A stretch of DNA of 5,003 nt from Actinomycetota bacterium (lineage in GTDB: Bacteria; Actinomycetota; Acidimicrobiia; IMCC26256; PALSA-610): the NCBI GenBank assembly GCA_030839105.1, contig JAUZEI010000330.1, forward strand, positions 1-5,003, in the 5' to 3' direction. Of the stretch, positions 1 to 4,806 are shown piece after piece (the first letter of the stretch is position 1; each line of letters opens with the position of its first letter). Both the position numbers and the translations under genes were made by a program. Under the pieces are notes generated by a model. That model was not told where the DNA came from. It made no database searches and saw nothing but the letters and a program-made list of their open reading frames with translations.

Positions 1-408
1 GCGCGCAACGGGCTCGGGCAGCCGACGTCGTACAAGTTGGTCCCGACGATGTCCACGCCGACGATGCTCGCGCATCCCGACTCGTCGGTCGCCAAACGGG
101 CCACCTTCGCCCAGCACAATCTGTGGGTCACCCCGTACTCCCCGCACGAAAGGCGCGCCGCGGGTGAGTACCCGAACCAGCATCCCGGTGCCGACGGACT
201 GCCGAGTTGGACCGCGAACGACCGGTCGATCGCCAACACCGATCTCGTCGTCTGGTACTCGTTCGGTGTCACGCACTTCGTGCGACCCGAGGACTGGCCC
301 GTGATGCCCGTCGAGTACAGCGGGTTCCTGCTGTCGCCCTTCGGTTTCTTCGATCGCAATCCGGCGCTCGACGTGCCGCCGAGTGACGGCGATCACTGCC
401 ACTCGTGA
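1..408 (+). CDS. Copper-containing primary amine oxidase, C-terminal fragment (5' end outside the window)
   Basis: The reading frame is open from base 1 to the TGA at 406-408 and encodes the last 135 residues; the rest lies upstream. Copper amine oxidases oxidise primary amines to aldehydes, releasing ammonia and hydrogen peroxide, using copper and a topaquinone made from an active-site tyrosine. The fragment has the family's C-terminal signature: GVTHFVRPEDWPVMPVEY followed by a GFFDRNPALDVP block. The His in THF (codon at 274-276) aligns with the third copper ligand of the family (His689 in the E. coli enzyme, from memory). The topaquinone tyrosine and the HxH copper pair must lie upstream and cannot be checked. 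The protein stops shortly after the FFDRNP block, as in bacterial homologues, with a short DHCHS tail. The stop overlaps the surE start by four bases, so the two are probably cotranscribed. The family is confident; the substrate is unknown. Confidence 0.95.
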   Translation, partial: ARNGLGQPTSYKLVPTMSTPTMLAHPDSSVAKRATFAQHNLWVTPYSPHERRAAGEYPNQHPGADGLPSWTANDRSIANTDLVVWYSFGVTHFVRPEDWPVMPVEYSGFLLSPFGFFDRNPALDVPPSDGDHCHS

Positions 409-1274
409 CGCGCGTCCTCGTTACGAACGACGACGGGATCGAGTCGGCGGGGCTGCACCTCCTGGCGGCCGGGCTCGACGACGCGGGCTTCGACGTGACT
501 GTGGTCGCACCCGACTGTGATCGCAGCGGCATCGGCGCCGCGATCGGATTGGTCCATGCCGACCAGCATCTCGACGTCGAGAAGGTCGAGATGCCGGGTT
601 GTGAGCACATCACCGCCTACGCGATCGACGGACCGCCCGGCCTGTGCGTGTGCGCCGGTCGACTCGGTGCGTTCGGCGATCCGCCCGACATCGTCGTCTC
701 CGGTGTCAACCCCGGATGCAACACCGGGCGTGCGATCCTTCACTCGGGAACCGTCGGCGCCGCTTTGACCGCGCAGAGCTTCGGGTGCTCCGCGCTGGCG
801 GTGAGCGTCGGGGTCTCCGATCCGTACCGCTTCGACACCGCGGTCCGCATCGCGCTCGACGTGCTCCCGATGCTGCTCGATGCGCCGCCGCGCAGCGTGC
901 TCAATCTCAACGTGCCCGCGCTCGACTACGACGACGTGCTCGGGGTGCGCTGGGCCCGGCTGGCCGCGTTCGGGTCGGTGCGCGCGGCCATCGCGGAGGC
1001 GGGTAGCGGTGGTCTGCAGTTCGAACTGCGCGCGACGGGGGTGCCGGCACCTCCGGATTCCGATCAGGGTCTCGTCGACGCCGGCTACGCGTCGCTGACG
1101 ACGATCGTCGGAGTCGCCGAAGCGTGGCCGACCGAGATCACAGGAAGTGCGGAGGTCTCGTCGGCGGTCGTCCCCGGCGCCGTGGTCGAGTCGGTGCACG
1201 CGGTGCCCGACGCGTCGGCGCCGCGATCGCTCCATCGTCCTCTGCACACGATGATGCAGCATCCCGCCGAATAG
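405..1274 (+). CDS. surE: SurE-family 5'/3'-nucleotidase (survival protein SurE)
   Basis: SurE proteins are cytoplasmic, metal-dependent phosphatases that remove phosphate from nucleoside monophosphates. The 289-residue product starts with the family hallmark VTNDDGI. Asp9 and Asp10 match the metal-binding aspartates, Ser41 in RSG the active-site serine, and Asn102 in DIVVSGVNPGCNTG the metal-binding asparagine. SGTVGAA (114-120) and GYASLTTIVGV near residue 230 are also family blocks. The GTG start at 405 is chosen because the metal motif needs this N-terminus; it overlaps the upstream TGA as GTGA, and I see no clear Shine-Dalgarno sequence, so translation is probably coupled to the amine oxidase. 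Oddities: the loop after RSG reads IGAAIG where E. coli SurE has a Ser/Thr-bearing ASNSLT, and DGPPGLCV replaces the usual GTPxDCV. A tail of about 45 residues follows the last family block, making it longer than the usual 250 or so. The family is firm; the preferred substrate is not. Confidence 0.93.
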   Translation: MTRVLVTNDDGIESAGLHLLAAGLDDAGFDVTVVAPDCDRSGIGAAIGLVHADQHLDVEKVEMPGCEHITAYAIDGPPGLCVCAGRLGAFGDPPDIVVSGVNPGCNTGRAILHSGTVGAALTAQSFGCSALAVSVGVSDPYRFDTAVRIALDVLPMLLDAPPRSVLNLNVPALDYDDVLGVRWARLAAFGSVRAAIAEAGSGGLQFELRATGVPAPPDSDQGLVDAGYASLTTIVGVAEAWPTEITGSAEVSSAVVPGAVVESVHAVPDASAPRSLHRPLHTMMQHPAE

Positions 1275-1278
1275 AAGA

Positions 1279-1303
1279 CGCCGCCGCGGCGACCATGCAA
1301 TGG
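1279..1303 (+). terminator. Two weak hairpins just after surE
   Basis: Five bases after the surE stop there is a 5-bp all-GC stem (CGCCG/CGGCG, 1279-1291, loop CCG), followed at once by a 4-bp stem (CCAT/ATGG, 1293-1303). A short GTTTG follows, but there is no real T tract. It could slow or end transcription after surE, but short GC stems are common in DNA of this composition, so support is low. Confidence 0.2.
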
Positions 1304-1346
1304 AGTTTGATCGTCACCGCACCGGCGGAGTGCGAATTCCTGCCGG

Positions 1347-1368
1347 CGACCATTACGCGACCGTTTCG
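1347..1368 (+). repeat. Tandem pair of 11-bp direct repeats upstream of the membrane protein gene
   Basis: CGACCATTACG (1347-1357) is followed directly by CGACCGTTTCG (1358-1368), with 9 of 11 bases the same. The period is about one helical turn. It sits in the surE to membrane-protein gap, 55 to 76 bases before the chosen ATG, where an activator or repressor site could be. No known binding-site family is recognised, and a chance match in a GC-rich gap is possible. Confidence 0.35.
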
Positions 1369-1388
1369 ACGCGCCGAATTTTGCGCGC

Positions 1389-1410
1389 TCCCACGCGGGC
1401 CGGCGTGGGA
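1389..1410 (+). promoter_or_regulatory. Perfect 8-bp inverted repeat upstream of the membrane protein gene
   Basis: TCCCACGC (1389-1396) and GCGTGGGA (1403-1410) are perfect inverted repeats with a 6-base spacer GGGCCG. The repeat ends 12 bases before the ATG at 1423 and touches a -10-like GACAAT (1409-1414). As DNA it could be an operator overlapping a promoter. As RNA it would be a stable hairpin right before the start codon, possibly affecting translation or ending transcription from surE, although no T run follows. I infer a regulatory role from position and symmetry only. Confidence 0.4.
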
Positions 1411-1422
1411 CAATCAGTGCCG

Positions 1423-1914
1423 ATGTTGAGGGACTTCTATCTCGCGCTCGCGCCGGTCAGCTTCACGCTGCTCGGTCTGTGGGTGGTCGTGGTGCAGACG
1501 CGGCATTCCGAGTGGAGGGCCAGCGCCGACCATCGCCGGCGCGGTTATGCGGTCTGGCTGCAGTTCGCGCTTCCCGGCCTCATGAGTCTCCTTTCGCTGG
1601 TCGACCCGAACAGCCAAGCGCTGTGGCGTCTCAGCTTCGGTGTCGTCGCGCTGGCGGGAGTCTTGATTCTGACCGTCCTGCAGGTCGCGTCGAAGCGGAC
1701 GGTGTATGGAACCGTCGGCTACGCCGCGGCCGCGGCTCTCTACGCCCTGGTCGCGTTGATCGCGATCGCACCCGGGGTCGTGAACAGCTTCGACTCGTCG
1801 ATCAATGCGGTCCGCGCCGAAGCGATTCTCCTTGCCCTGCTGATCTTCGTCGGCGTCAACATCGCGTGGTTCCTCCTGTTCGAGGACGTGCCCGCCGATC
1901 ACGAAGATCGCTGA
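1423..1914 (+). CDS. Small five-helix integral membrane protein, function unknown
   Basis: I do not recognise a family. From the ATG at 1423 the product has 163 residues, with five hydrophobic segments at about 5-25, 43-60, 68-88, 98-120 and 132-153. The loop after helix 1 is very basic (QTRHSEWRASADHRRRG) and the one after helix 3 has SKR, while the other loops are neutral or acidic. By the positive-inside rule this gives an outside N-terminus and a cytoplasmic, acidic C-terminus (EDVPADHEDR). No catalytic, transporter or binding motif is visible. An in-frame ATG at 1300 would add 41 basic residues without hydrophobic character; it is rejected because the first helix fits well right after 1423, and the tandem and inverted repeats at 1347-1410 suggest non-coding DNA there. 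No good Shine-Dalgarno is seen; a -10-like GACAAT at 1409-1414 would allow a leaderless or nearly leaderless transcript. It stands alone, 148 bases after surE and 59 before the DinB-fold gene. Confidence 0.75.
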   Translation: MLRDFYLALAPVSFTLLGLWVVVVQTRHSEWRASADHRRRGYAVWLQFALPGLMSLLSLVDPNSQALWRLSFGVVALAGVLILTVLQVASKRTVYGTVGYAAAAALYALVALIAIAPGVVNSFDSSINAVRAEAILLALLIFVGVNIAWFLLFEDVPADHEDR

Positions 1915-1960
1915 AGCCGTTGCAGTCGGAAAAGCGGAGGTGCGGGGCCGGCGGCTGATC

Positions 1961-1966
1961 TACTTT
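1961..1966 (+). promoter_or_regulatory. -10-like hexamer TACTTT placed for a leaderless transcript
   Basis: TACTTT fits the TANNNT pattern of sigma-70-type -10 boxes and ends 7 bases before the ATG at 1974. This is the spacing expected when transcription starts at the start codon, which is common in actinobacteria. No convincing -35 hexamer is seen 16-18 bases upstream, and the GGAGG at 1936-1940 is too far (33 bases) to serve as the ribosome site for this ATG. The element is inferred from position and sequence only. Confidence 0.4.
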
Positions 1967-1973
1967 CGCGCCC

Positions 1974-2498
1974 ATGTCGATCGTCCCGGACACCAAGAAC
2001 TGGACCTGGGTGCTCGAACGGCCTTGTGCCGAGTGCGGGTTCGATGCGCGTGCGATCGGGCGCGCCGACGTCGTACCGATGGTGCGTGCCAACGCCGCCG
2101 CCTGGCAGCGCATCCTTGCGAGCGCCGGCGTCCCCATCCGGCCCGACGACGCGACGTGGTCGCCGCTCGAGTACGGGTGCCATGTGCGCGACGTGTTCCG
2201 CATCATGACCGGCCGGGTCGACCTCGTGCTCGTGGAAGCGGACCCGGTGTTCCCCAACTGGGATCAGGATGCGACGGCGGTCGAAGACGCGTACGACACC
2301 CAGGATCCGGCCCGCGTCGCGCTCGAGCTCGCCGACGCCGCCTCGGGTTTCGCCGACCGTTTCCACGGTCTCGGCCCCGAACAGTGGATCCGACCCGGCC
2401 GACGGAGTGACGGCGCGCGGTTCACCCTCGAATCGCTCGCGCGCTACGCCCTCCACGACGTGGTCCATCACCTGATCGACGTGCCCGCCGCAACCTGA
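1974..2498 (+). CDS. DinB-fold (DinB/YfiT-like) putative metalloprotein
   Basis: The 174-residue product matches the four-helix DinB/YfiT-like superfamily, whose members bind a divalent metal through three histidines and include thiol-dependent transferases such as mycothiol-dependent maleylpyruvate isomerase. The likely triad is visible: His70 in WSPLEYGCHVRDV (the W-S-x-x-E-x-x-x-H helix 2 pattern) and His161 plus His165 in YALHDVVHHLIDV (an HxxxH on the last helix). Near the N-terminus RPCAECGFDA (16-25) carries a CxxC pair that I recall from a subgroup of actinobacterial DinB proteins; its role is unknown to me. The ATG at 1974 is the natural start, giving WTWVLERPCAECG close to the N-terminus. 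No Shine-Dalgarno is present, but a TACTTT box 7 bases upstream suggests a leaderless message. Thiol-dependent transferase activity is possible for the fold but not shown here. The fold is confident; the reaction is unknown. Confidence 0.88.
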   Translation: MSIVPDTKNWTWVLERPCAECGFDARAIGRADVVPMVRANAAAWQRILASAGVPIRPDDATWSPLEYGCHVRDVFRIMTGRVDLVLVEADPVFPNWDQDATAVEDAYDTQDPARVALELADAASGFADRFHGLGPEQWIRPGRRSDGARFTLESLARYALHDVVHHLIDVPAAT

Positions 2499-2511
2499 CG
2501 TGTCCGAGGTC

Positions 2512-2531
2512 CCGCCGCCCTCGAACGGCGG
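2512..2531 (+). terminator. GC-rich hairpin after the DinB-fold gene
   Basis: CCGCCG (2512-2517) and CGGCGG (2526-2531) form a perfect 6-bp stem with an 8-base loop, starting 13 bases after the stop codon at 2498. There is no T tract afterwards, so it would be an atypical terminator or only an RNA-stabilising stem. If the next gene began at the GTG at 2500, this hairpin would fall inside its coding sequence, which is one reason to prefer a later start. Confidence 0.3.
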
Positions 2532-2539
2532 TGTGACAA

Positions 2540-2568
2540 GCGCCCGTGCGATGGGCGAAGCTGGGCGC
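2540..2568 (+). repeat. Inverted repeat abutting the start codon of the NTF2-like gene
   Basis: GCGCCC (2540-2545) pairs with GGGCGC (2563-2568), which ends directly before the ATG at 2569. The same left arm can instead pair as CGCCC (2541-2545) with GGGCG (2553-2557). In the message, these alternatives would place the start codon beside a stem or free it. It may be chance given the GGGCG-rich sequence, but the arms are exact. Confidence 0.25.
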
Positions 2569-3024
2569 ATGGGCCGATGGACACGAGATGAGTTGCAGCG
2601 AGCGCACGACCACTACCACGACGTCGCGCAGGAGGCCGGCCGTACCAACGACTGGCGTGCGTGGGCCGACAACTTCACCGAGGACGCGACCTACGTCGAG
2701 CATCACTACGGAACGATGCAGGGGCGCGAGAACATCTACGAGTGGATCACCAAGACGATGGCCGAGTGGCCCAACTCCGAGATGAAGGAGTTCCCGCACG
2801 ACTGGTGCGTGTGCGACGAGGAGCGCGGGTGGTGGATCTGCCAGATCGAGAACCGTTTCCGCGACCCCGGTGACGGCGAGGTCTACCAGGCCTACAACCT
2901 CACCGTCCTCAAGTACGCGGGCGACATGAAGTTTTCCTCCGAGGAGGACGCGTACAACCCTGCGAATTTCGCACCCGTCGTGAAGGCGTGGATCGACGCC
3001 GAGCGCGCCGCGAAAAACGCCTGA
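2569..3024 (+). CDS. NTF2-like (SnoaL-like) domain protein
   Basis: The 151-residue product from the ATG at 2569 looks like a single cone-shaped NTF2-like (SnoaL-like) domain covering the whole chain. The pattern is typical of actinobacterial members: an N-terminal helix (RWTRDELQRAHDHYHDVAQEA), then NDWRAWADNFTEDATYVEHHYG (27-48), a GRENIYEWI helix, and a sheet with WWICQIENRFRDPGDGEVYQAYNLTVLKYAG (88-118), ending with a helical tail. The fold hosts isomerases, dehydratases, hydrolases and plain binding proteins; Asp39, Tyr42, His45 and His46 line up with the face that usually forms the pocket, but no particular reaction can be assigned. The frame is open to a GTG at 2500 and another ATG at 2551. 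I prefer 2569 because the protein then starts just before the conserved helix and the stretch before it reads as low-complexity linker with hairpins. It lies 70 bases after the DinB-fold gene on the same strand. Confidence 0.87.
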   Translation: MGRWTRDELQRAHDHYHDVAQEAGRTNDWRAWADNFTEDATYVEHHYGTMQGRENIYEWITKTMAEWPNSEMKEFPHDWCVCDEERGWWICQIENRFRDPGDGEVYQAYNLTVLKYAGDMKFSSEEDAYNPANFAPVVKAWIDAERAAKNA

Positions 3025-3040
3025 GTCCGAGAAACCGGCG

Positions 3041-3076
3041 TATCCCGGTCGCCTGGTATCATGCCTGGTCGCGTGG
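3041..3076 (+). repeat. Imperfect tandem repeat around a -10-like hexamer upstream of carD
   Basis: TATCCCGGTCGCCTGG (3041-3056) is followed directly by a 20-base relative (3057-3076) that starts TATC and ends GGTCGCGTGG. The shared core GGTCGC(C/G)TGG occurs at 3047-3056 and 3067-3076, with 9 of 10 bases equal and starts exactly 20 bases apart, about two helical turns. GCCTGG also flanks the TATCAT hexamer on both sides (3051-3056 and 3063-3068). The layout suits a regulator binding to one DNA face over the carD promoter, but this is inference. Confidence 0.4.
3057..3062 (+). promoter_or_regulatory. Candidate -10 box (TATCAT) of the carD promoter
   Basis: TATCAT differs from the TATAAT consensus at one position and lies in the only intergenic stretch upstream of carD. 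Transcription would begin near 3069, giving a leader of about 55 bases before the ATG at 3125. No good -35 hexamer is visible at the expected place; a 5-bp stem (ACCGG 3034-3038 with CCGGT 3045-3049) occupies that area. A missing -35 is common for actinobacterial promoters that rely on CarD and RbpA, so it does not rule this out. Confidence 0.4.
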
Positions 3077-3116
3077 CGTCCCGATTTACGGATTTCGACG
3101 CCGGAATTTCGATCAT

Positions 3117-3120
3117 GGAG
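3117..3120 (+). promoter_or_regulatory. Ribosome binding site of carD (GGAG)
   Basis: GGAG lies 4 bases before the ATG at 3125. The spacing is short but usable. It supports this start over the nearby out-of-frame ATG at 3115. Confidence 0.45.
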
Positions 3121-3124
3121 TGGC

Positions 3125-3604
3125 ATGGCGTTCAAAGTCGGTGACCGGGTCGTCTATCCCCATCACGGGGCCGCGGTGATCGAACGCAAGGAGATGCGCG
3201 AGGCGTTCGGCGAGAAGACCGAATACCTCGTGCTTCGGGTCGCGAACGGCGACCTCACGCTCGCCGTTCCCTCGAACAAAGCCGAAGACGTCGGCATGCG
3301 TCCCCCGATCTCCGTCGAGGACATCGACGACCTCTTCCAGCTGCTCTCCAAGAAGGACGTGCGCGAGCCGACCAACTGGAGCCGGCGGTTCAAGAACCAC
3401 CAGGAGAAGCTGAAGAGCGGCGACGTGTACCAGGTCGCCGAGGTCGTGCGGAACCTCGCACTACGGGAGGTCACCAAGGGTCTCTCCGCCGGCGAGAAGG
3501 CGATGCTCGTCCGCGCCCGCGGCATTCTGGTGTCCGAGTTGAGCTTCGCGTTGAACGTCTCCGAGGAAGAAGCGCTCACCAAGCTCGAACAGCAGCTCGA
3601 GTAG
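3125..3604 (+). CDS. carD: CarD/CdnL-family RNA polymerase-binding transcription regulator
   Basis: CarD binds the RNA polymerase beta subunit and stabilises open promoter complexes, chiefly at rRNA and other housekeeping promoters. The 159-residue product aligns almost without gaps with Mycobacterium tuberculosis CarD as I remember it. Residues 1-55 form the Tudor-like RNA polymerase-interaction domain (FKVGDRVVYPHHGAAVIE, then EYLVLRVANGDLTLAVP). The rest is the helical DNA-binding domain, with the hallmark EPTNWSRR (81-88) and GLSAGEKAML (119-128). Trp85, which wedges into the upstream edge of the bubble, and Lys125 are kept at the same numbers. Arg25, one RNA polymerase contact, is present, but the other, Arg47 in M. 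tuberculosis, is Ala47 here. The ATG at 3125 gives the expected N-terminus and has a GGAG. In mycobacteria carD is followed by ispD and ispF; here it is followed by a convergent methyltransferase gene, so that linkage is absent. Identification is very secure. Confidence 0.97.
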   Translation: MAFKVGDRVVYPHHGAAVIERKEMREAFGEKTEYLVLRVANGDLTLAVPSNKAEDVGMRPPISVEDIDDLFQLLSKKDVREPTNWSRRFKNHQEKLKSGDVYQVAEVVRNLALREVTKGLSAGEKAMLVRARGILVSELSFALNVSEEEALTKLEQQLE

Positions 3605-3615
3605 TTCGCGTTCTC

Positions 3616-3641
3616 GGCATCGGTACCGGTGCCCGCACCGG
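3616..3641. terminator. Overlapping hairpins between the convergent carD and methyltransferase genes
   Basis: The 48-base gap between the two stop codons holds two competing stems. One is CCGGTG (3626-3631) with CACCGG (3636-3641) and loop CCCG. The other is the near-palindrome at 3616-3633 (GGCATCGGT with ACCGGTGCC), which has one T-G pair. They share bases 3626-3633, so only one can form at a time. Position and symmetry fit a bidirectional terminator for the convergent pair, but there is no T run on either strand, so it would not be a classic intrinsic terminator. Confidence 0.45.
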
Positions 3642-3652
3642 GTCGAGGCGAA

Positions 3653-4795
3653 TTACCGATCGAGAACTGTCACGCACTCGATGTGCGGGGTGTGGGCGAA
3701 CAGGTCGACGAGGGTCACCGACGTGAGCGAATAGTCGGCGCCGACGAGTAATCCGACGTCGCGCGCGAGGGCGGCCGCGTCGCACGAGACCAGGACGATC
3801 CGTTCGGGATCGCACGCGAGCACCGCCCGCGCACCTTCGCGCCCGAGCCCGGCCCGGCTCGGATCGGCGACGACGACGTCGACCTTGTTCCCCATCCACT
3901 TGCCGACGTCGGAGCGCACGATGCGCGCGTCCCGACCCTTGAGGTTGTGCTTCGCGTCCGCGACCGCGGAGCGCCCGCGCTCGACTGCGACGACGCGCTT
4001 GGGCCGATCGGCAGTCACCGCGAACAGCCCGACCCCGCAGTAGAGATCCGCGATGACGCGGTCGGGCCCGGTGGACTCGCGCACCAGCCGGGCGAGCGTC
4101 TCGGCGCCGTCGGTGCGGCTCTGGAAGAACGAGTTGATCGACACGCGCATCGAATGGCCGTCGACGACCTCGTGCACCATCGCGTTCTTGCCCCGCATGA
4201 CATCGGGCGGGAGATCCATGATCATGTCCGCCGGTTCCGCGAGCGCGGCGCGTTCGCCCGTGCCCACGCCCACGCGCAGGGTCACCTCGGACGCGCGGCC
4301 GAAGTGTCCTTCGCGCAGCAGTTCGTCGATCGCCGGATGGGCGACCAGGCACGACGCAACGAGGACGGGGTCGTGCGACTGGTGCTTGCGGAACGCGGGC
4401 TTGCCGTCGACGACGAGTGCGCGCACGGTCGTGCGGAAGCCCTCCGTGGGCAGCAGGACCGGTTCGGCAAGTGGCGGGTCGGCGATGCGCGCGATGCGGC
4501 TGAGCGCGTCGCGGATGATCTCGAGCTTGAGGCGGGGCTGGGTCTCGGTGGCGACGTGCTGCCAGCCGCAACCGCCGCAGCCCTCCCGGGCGTGGACGCA
4601 CGGCGGCACGACTCGCGCCGGGGATGCCTCGAGCACCTCGACGACGCGGCCGCGCAGCATGTCTGCCTTGTCGGCCGTGACCTCGATTCGAACTCGTTCG
4701 TCAGGAAGGGCGCCGTCGATCAGCGCGACCCGGCCGTCGTCGGCGCGGGCGAGCGCATCACCGCCGGCAACCATGCGCGTCGCCGTCAGTTCCAC
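3653..4795 (-). CDS. TRAM-domain, [4Fe-4S] class I SAM-dependent RNA (uracil-C5) methyltransferase, TrmA/RumA family
   Basis: This family uses S-adenosylmethionine to methylate carbon 5 of a uridine in tRNA or 23S rRNA. From the GTG at 4795 there are 380 residues. An N-terminal TRAM RNA-binding domain (1-58, with GALPDERVRIEV) leads to an iron-sulfur centre formed by Cys66, Cys73, Cys76 (CVHAREGCGGC) and probably Cys149. VSINSFFQSRTDGAETL (219-235) is the family's Q-containing block. The SAM fold follows with IADLYCGVGLF (248-258) and VAVERG (Glu272). DPSRAG (311-316) stands where DPPRxG is usual. The catalytic cysteine is Cys338 in VSCDAAALARD and the base is Glu373 in HIE. The frame extends to a GTG at 4843, only 14 bases from the divergent MDR gene; 4795 is preferred because TRAM homology begins there and the extra 16 residues fall over a palindrome. 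No Shine-Dalgarno is clear for either. Whether the target is 23S rRNA (RlmD-like) or tRNA cannot be told, so no symbol is given. Confidence 0.92.
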   Translation of the reverse strand: MELTATRMVAGGDALARADDGRVALIDGALPDERVRIEVTADKADMLRGRVVEVLEASPARVVPPCVHAREGCGGCGWQHVATETQPRLKLEIIRDALSRIARIADPPLAEPVLLPTEGFRTTVRALVVDGKPAFRKHQSHDPVLVASCLVAHPAIDELLREGHFGRASEVTLRVGVGTGERAALAEPADMIMDLPPDVMRGKNAMVHEVVDGHSMRVSINSFFQSRTDGAETLARLVRESTGPDRVIADLYCGVGLFAVTADRPKRVVAVERGRSAVADAKHNLKGRDARIVRSDVGKWMGNKVDVVVADPSRAGLGREGARAVLACDPERIVLVSCDAAALARDVGLLVGADYSLTSVTLVDLFAHTPHIECVTVLDR

Positions 4796-4806
4796 TCGGG
4801 AAGTCT

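Noticed and set aside
393..1262. A 289-codon open frame on the - strand opposite surE
   Set aside because: It is codon-aligned with surE, so its stops would need the sense codons TTA, CTA or TCA, which GC-rich genes avoid. Its translation is Arg/Gly/His-rich with no family pattern. It is a shadow of surE.
1381..1414. TTGCGC (1381-1386) and GACAAT (1409-1414) as a -35/-10 pair
   Set aside because: The 22-base spacer is too long for a normal sigma-70-type promoter; only the -10-like element was kept as a weak possibility.
1300..1422. Longer start (ATG at 1300) for the membrane protein
   Set aside because: It adds 41 basic residues that are not a signal peptide, covers the tandem and inverted repeats, and has no ribosome site. 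It cannot be fully excluded without homologues.
1936..1940. GGAGG as a ribosome binding site for the DinB-fold gene
   Set aside because: It is 33 bases from the ATG at 1974, too far, and no other start at the right spacing opens a supported frame.
1899..3135. Long - strand open frames opposite the DinB-fold and NTF2-like genes (1899-2570 and 2422-3135)
   Set aside because: They have the same aligned antisense register, low-complexity translations and no motif, and the + strand genes are well supported by family patterns.
1974..3604. An undescribed system formed by the DinB-fold, NTF2-like and CarD genes
   Set aside because: Each is a common standalone family; the genes are 70-100 bases apart with separate regulatory-looking elements, and there is no nuclease, toxin, reverse transcriptase or array nearby to suggest a joint function.
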